From assembly GCF_017352135.1 (NCBI RefSeq), contig NZ_CP071454.1, forward strand, positions 1,645,501 to 1,709,500: a stretch of DNA of 64,000 nt, written 5' to 3'. A program made the translations under genes and the position numbers. The notes beneath the pieces are model-generated. The model saw only the letters and a list, made by a program, of their open reading frames with translations, did not search any database and was not told where the DNA came from. Positions 61,030-64,000 of the stretch are shown piece by piece (the first letter of the stretch is position 1; every line of letters begins with the position of its first letter). Source of the stretch: Rhizobium lentis (GTDB taxonomy: Bacteria > Pseudomonadota > Alphaproteobacteria > Rhizobiales > Rhizobiaceae).

Positions 61030-62052
61030 ATGTCGGATAAGTTGAAGCGGGAAGTTTTCGGGCGGACGAAGTCGGGCGAGACCGTCGATCGGGTCGAGAT
61101 CAGGGGCGGCGGGCTGACCGCCAGAATCATCACTTGGGGCGCAGTGATTCAGGACCTGCGCCTCGAAGGCCATGGCGCGCCGCTACAGCTCGGCTTCGAC
61201 GATTTCGACAGCTATCCCCTCTATTCGGCTTATTTCGGCGCGACGCCCGGCCGCTGCGCCAACCGCGTCGGCGGCGGCAGGTTTACGCTCGACGGCAAGG
61301 ATTATCAGCTGGAGCCGAACGAAAACGGCGTCACGCATCTGCATGGCGGCAGCGACAATATCGCCAAGCGCAACTGGACGATCGTCGAGCACGCTGTCGA
61401 CCGGCTGGTGATGAAGATCGTCGACCCCGATGGCCGTGCCGGCTACCCCGGCAATTGCACCATCCAGGCAACGTTCTGGGTGCACGGCAATGGCGAATTG
61501 TCGATCACCTACGAATCGACCAGCGACCAGCCGACGCTTGCCAATGTCTGCCAGCACGCCTATTTCAATCTCGACGGCCGCGAGGATGCGCTCGGCCATG
61601 ACATCATGATCGCGGCCGAACACTATCTGCCGACCGACGAGAAGCAGGTGCCAACCGGCGAAATCCGCTCGGTCGCCGGCACTGAATTCGATTTCCGCGA
61701 GATGGCGCCGATGAAGCGTTTCGTCGGCAGCGAGCAGGTGCTGTACGATCATAATTTCTGCCTCTCCGCAGAACGAACCGCCAAGCGGACCGTCGCGCTT
61801 GCCCGCAGTCTCTATTCCGGCGTCTCGCTGGAGGTGCGCAGCACCGAGCCGGGCGTGCAGTTCTATGCCGGTTTCAAGCTGAACACCGGGGCTCCCGGCC
61901 TAGGCGGGCGAAGATACGGCCCGTTCGCCGGCTTCTGCCTGGAGACGCAGGTTTGGCCGGATGCCATCAATCACCAAGGCTTCCCGAATGCCGTGCTGCG
62001 CCCCGGCGAAGTGCTGCGCCAAGAGACGGATTATATCTTCAGCAAGAGCTGA
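61030..62052 (+). CDS. galM: Aldose 1-epimerase (galactose mutarotase)
   Basis: A 340-residue beta-sandwich enzyme that interconverts alpha and beta anomers of hexoses. Family motifs are GATPGRCANRVGGGRF near residue 73, THLHGGSDN near 105, and NVCQHAYFNLDG near 175 whose His is catalytic, plus the C-terminal ETQVWPDAINHQGFPN with its catalytic Glu. The start is ATG at 61030. It probably forms its own transcript, ended by a terminator at 62092. Confidence 0.92.
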   Translation: MSDKLKREVFGRTKSGETVDRVEIRGGGLTARIITWGAVIQDLRLEGHGAPLQLGFDDFDSYPLYSAYFGATPGRCANRVGGGRFTLDGKDYQLEPNENGVTHLHGGSDNIAKRNWTIVEHAVDRLVMKIVDPDGRAGYPGNCTIQATFWVHGNGELSITYESTSDQPTLANVCQHAYFNLDGREDALGHDIMIAAEHYLPTDEKQVPTGEIRSVAGTEFDFREMAPMKRFVGSEQVLYDHNFCLSAERTAKRTVALARSLYSGVSLEVRSTEPGVQFYAGFKLNTGAPGLGGRRYGPFAGFCLETQVWPDAINHQGFPNAVLRPGEVLRQETDYIFSKS

Positions 62053-62091
62053 GTTTCGGTGAACGCATGGCTGTCAAGGTTAGCCGCTATG

Positions 62092-62125
62092 AAACCCTCG
62101 TCGGTTCTCCGCCGAGGGTTTTTTC
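62092..62125 (+). terminator. Rho-independent terminator after the epimerase gene
   Basis: AAACCCTCG (62092-62100) pairs with CGAGGGTTT (62113-62121), with an inner CGG-TTCT-CCG helix, and is followed by TTTCTTG. Placed 40 bases after the stop. Confidence 0.9.
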
Positions 62126-62155
62126 TTGTCCGCACTGGATTCTGCCTTGCCGATT

Positions 62156-62195
62156 GGTTCTAAATAGGTTCTATTGTTCCGCCATGGATAGAACC
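62156..62195. promoter_or_regulatory. Candidate GntR operator overlapping the gntR start
   Basis: GGTTCTAA (62156-62163) and GGTTCTAT (62167-62174) are direct repeats 11 bases apart. ATAGAACC (62188-62195), just after the ATG at 62184, is the exact inverse of the second. This is a good candidate for autoregulation by the GntR protein it overlaps. Confidence 0.6.
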
Positions 62196-62957
62196 AGTCT
62201 GATAGCGGAACTGAACAGCCGCGGCCTGCGCGATGAAGCGCTGACCGGACCGCTTTACAAGCGGCTGGCGCAGGCGTTGACGGGCCTTATGCAGGAGGGG
62301 TTGCTGAAGCCCGGCACCGCACTTCCTGGCGAACGCGATCTTGCCGAGGGTCTCAAGCTTGGCCGTGTCACCGTGCGTACCGCCTATCGTGACCTGATGG
62401 CCTCCGGCGCGTTGGAATCGCGCCACGGGAGCGGTACCTTCGTATCGAGCAGAGTGGAGCGTATGGAGCAGTCGCTCTGGCGGCTCTCCTCCTTCTCCGC
62501 CGATATGCGTTCGCGCGGACGTCTTCCAGCCGCACGGATATTGTCGCGGGCGGTCAATACGCCGTCCCCGGAGGAATCCTTCCTGCTTGGACTTGGCAGC
62601 GACGAACCGGTGCTGAGGCTCGACCGCTTGCGTCTTGCCGACGGCCTGCCACTGGCGATCGAACGCGCCGTGGTGCCGATCAAGTTCTTAGGCGGCGATG
62701 CCGGCGGCGAGGGATCGCTCTACGATGCGCTGGCGGCCAACGGCCACAGGCCCGTGCGGGCGCTGCAGCGGCTGACGGCGGTAACGCTCGACCCGTCTTC
62801 CGCCGCGATGCTGAACGTCAAATCAGGCGCGCCAGCGCTTCTGATTGAACGCGTTTCACGGCTGGAGGACCAGCGCGTCGTCGAATACACCCGCTCGCAC
62901 TATCGTGGCGATGCTTACGATTTCGTTGCCGAATTGAGAATCGGAGATGACCTATGA
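62184..62957 (+). CDS. GntR-family regulator (HutC/UTRA type)
   Basis: A 257-residue regulator. The N-terminal winged helix has GTALPGERDLAEGLKLGRVTV near residues 45-65, and the C-terminal UTRA ligand domain (from about 95) includes YTRSHYRGDAYDFVAEL at the end. This subfamily (NagR, HutC) often binds sugar phosphates such as glucosamine-6-phosphate. It overlaps the SIS isomerase ATG by four bases. The start is ATG at 62184. Confidence 0.9.
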   Translation: MDRTSLIAELNSRGLRDEALTGPLYKRLAQALTGLMQEGLLKPGTALPGERDLAEGLKLGRVTVRTAYRDLMASGALESRHGSGTFVSSRVERMEQSLWRLSSFSADMRSRGRLPAARILSRAVNTPSPEESFLLGLGSDEPVLRLDRLRLADGLPLAIERAVVPIKFLGGDAGGEGSLYDALAANGHRPVRALQRLTAVTLDPSSAAMLNVKSGAPALLIERVSRLEDQRVVEYTRSHYRGDAYDFVAELRIGDDL

Positions 62958-63985
62958 GTGAGAACCAGTCGCTGATGCTGCAGGAAGCCGGCCAGTCGCC
63001 AGGGGTGGTGGCCACGCTTCTCGAAAAGGAAAAACCGGTCTTCACCGAGATTGCCCGGCTGTTTTCGTCCGCCCGTCCGAGCGTGGTGACGACGGCCGCG
63101 CGCGGCTCCTCGGACCATGCTGCCACCTTCTTCAAATATCTCTTCGAGATCACCTGCGGTATTCCGGTCGCCTCGGTCGGTCCGTCGATCGCTTCCGTCT
63201 ATGGCGCCGCGCTGCATCTTAAGGGCGGCGTCCATTTCACCGTCTCGCAGTCGGGTGCAAGTCCCGATATCGTCGCCCTGCAGGATGCGGCCAAGAAGGG
63301 TGGCGCAACCACCATCGCCGTCGTCAACGTCATCGACAGCCCACTCGCAAAACAGGCCGATATCGTTCTCGGCCTCAATGCCGGCGCCGAAAAGAGCGTC
63401 GCGGCGACGAAATCCTTCATTGCCTCCGTCGCCGCCCTTTCCGGCGTGACAGCCGCGATCGGCGGCGTTTCCGACCTGCAGACCGCGCTCGCCAAGCTGC
63501 CGGAGGCGCTTTCGGCCACCGCCGGGATCGACACGGCCGCCGCCGAGGAGGTGCTGTTCAATGCCACCTCGCTCTATACGGCCGGCCGCGGCCCCGCTTT
63601 TGCGATCGCGCTCGAAGCGGCGCTGAAGGCCAAGGAAACCTCCGGCCTGCATGCCGAGGCCTTCTCGCTCGCGGAACTGATGCATGGCCCGATGCGCCTG
63701 GTGCAGCCGGGCTTTCCGATCGTCGCCTTCGCCCCCGACGATGCCGCCTTCGCCAATAACGGCCAAGCGCTGGAGCGCCTGCAGAAGCTTGGCGCCACCA
63801 CCGTCGGCTTCTCCACCCAGCCGCTCTCCGGCATCAATCTGCGCGTGCCGACGACGGGCAACGGCCTCCTCGATCCGCTGGTATCGCTGCTCGTCTATTA
63901 CCGGCTGATCGAATCGGTGACACGCCGTAAGGGTTTTGATCCCGACCGGCCCGCAAACCTGCTCAAGGTGACGGAGACGGTCTGA
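62954..63985 (+). CDS. SIS-domain sugar-phosphate isomerase (GlmS-isomerase/AgaS-like)
   Basis: A 343-residue protein with two SIS domains. TAARGSSDHAATFFKYLFE lies near residues 48-66, SQSGASPDIVALQDA near 95, and KAKETSGLHAEAFSLAELMHGP near 225-246, as in the isomerase half of GlmS but without the glutaminase. Such enzymes usually deaminate or isomerise glucosamine-6-phosphate. It is coupled to the GntR gene (ATGA) and to the next gene (TGATG), pointing to amino-sugar breakdown. Confidence 0.88.
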   Translation: MSENQSLMLQEAGQSPGVVATLLEKEKPVFTEIARLFSSARPSVVTTAARGSSDHAATFFKYLFEITCGIPVASVGPSIASVYGAALHLKGGVHFTVSQSGASPDIVALQDAAKKGGATTIAVVNVIDSPLAKQADIVLGLNAGAEKSVAATKSFIASVAALSGVTAAIGGVSDLQTALAKLPEALSATAGIDTAAAEEVLFNATSLYTAGRGPAFAIALEAALKAKETSGLHAEAFSLAELMHGPMRLVQPGFPIVAFAPDDAAFANNGQALERLQKLGATTVGFSTQPLSGINLRVPTTGNGLLDPLVSLLVYYRLIESVTRRKGFDPDRPANLLKVTETV

Positions 63986-64000
63986 TGATCCGCAAGATCT
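63985..64000 (+). CDS. Start of next operon gene (partial; possibly nagA)
   Basis: An ATG at 63985 shares one base with the SIS stop (TGATG) and opens a frame MIRKI cut by the window end. Coupling and context suggest N-acetylglucosamine-6-phosphate deacetylase, but five codons cannot prove it. Confidence 0.3.

Overview
The window reads as a chromosomal segment of a fast-growing Rhizobium, most likely of the R. leguminosarum/R. etli group. This rests on high GC, dense gene packing, a cyclic beta-1,2-glucan locus (ndvB, ndvA), the phaR/phaAB layout, a SAM-II riboswitch before metA, carD followed by an rpoH2-type sigma factor, and dispersed palindromic repeats of rhizobial type. No tRNA, rRNA, CRISPR array, prophage or plasmid function was seen.

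Layout. 1-1377: end of a sugar ABC importer (ATPase tail plus permease). 1642-8038: a six-gene operon of an M19 dipeptidase and a complete Dpp-type peptide importer, most junctions being ATGA overlaps. 8200-9100: two very small genes and a palindromic repeat. 9375-19234: ndvB (2,839 codons) and an OpgC-like acyltransferase for glucan synthesis and modification. 19358-22097 on the minus strand: a VOC protein, a 357-bp MITE-like element, and ndvA, the glucan exporter. 22488-27628: a solo LuxR-type regulator, pyruvate carboxylase and an FMN reductase. 27751-30184 on the minus strand: a cystine-type amino-acid importer. 30512-32544: a DeoR regulator and an MFS exporter. 32746-37765: ispG, hisC, a broken IS481 transposase, a prenyl diphosphate synthase and mtgA. 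37962-40238: a 2H phosphoesterase-like protein, a GST, rpmF and a membrane protein. 40233-43008: phaR divergent from phaA-phaB. 43147-43927: three tiny minus-strand envelope or membrane genes. 44112-44547: an unexplained three-copy repeat with a ~204-bp period. 44720-51072: a SUV3-like helicase, an S4 protein, fdxA, carD, a 23-codon reading frame with hairpin, and rpoH2. 51168-55278: an M48 lipoprotein protease, then a DHA2 drug exporter divergent from a MarR regulator. 55342-59710: thiamine pyrophosphokinase, an ABC-F ATPase and an SbmA-like exporter with a degraded P-loop. 59870-60914: SAM-II riboswitch, terminator and metA. 61030-64000: aldose 1-epimerase, then a GntR / SIS-isomerase operon running off the end, probably for amino sugars.

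How it works together: NdvB makes and cyclises periplasmic glucan, NdvA exports it and the OpgC-like protein probably decorates it. The pha genes store acetyl-CoA as polyhydroxybutyrate, and pyruvate carboxylase feeds oxaloacetate. CarD, the sigma-32-type factor, the RNA helicase, the S4 protein and ferredoxin form a growth/stress block.

Most worth a second look: the riboswitch with a visible antiterminator/terminator switch; the SbmA-like ABC protein whose Walker A has lost its consensus; the ~204-bp repeat array before the helicase; and the MITE-like element whose end is shared, 66 of 67 bases, with the truncated end of the IS481 gene 16 kb away.
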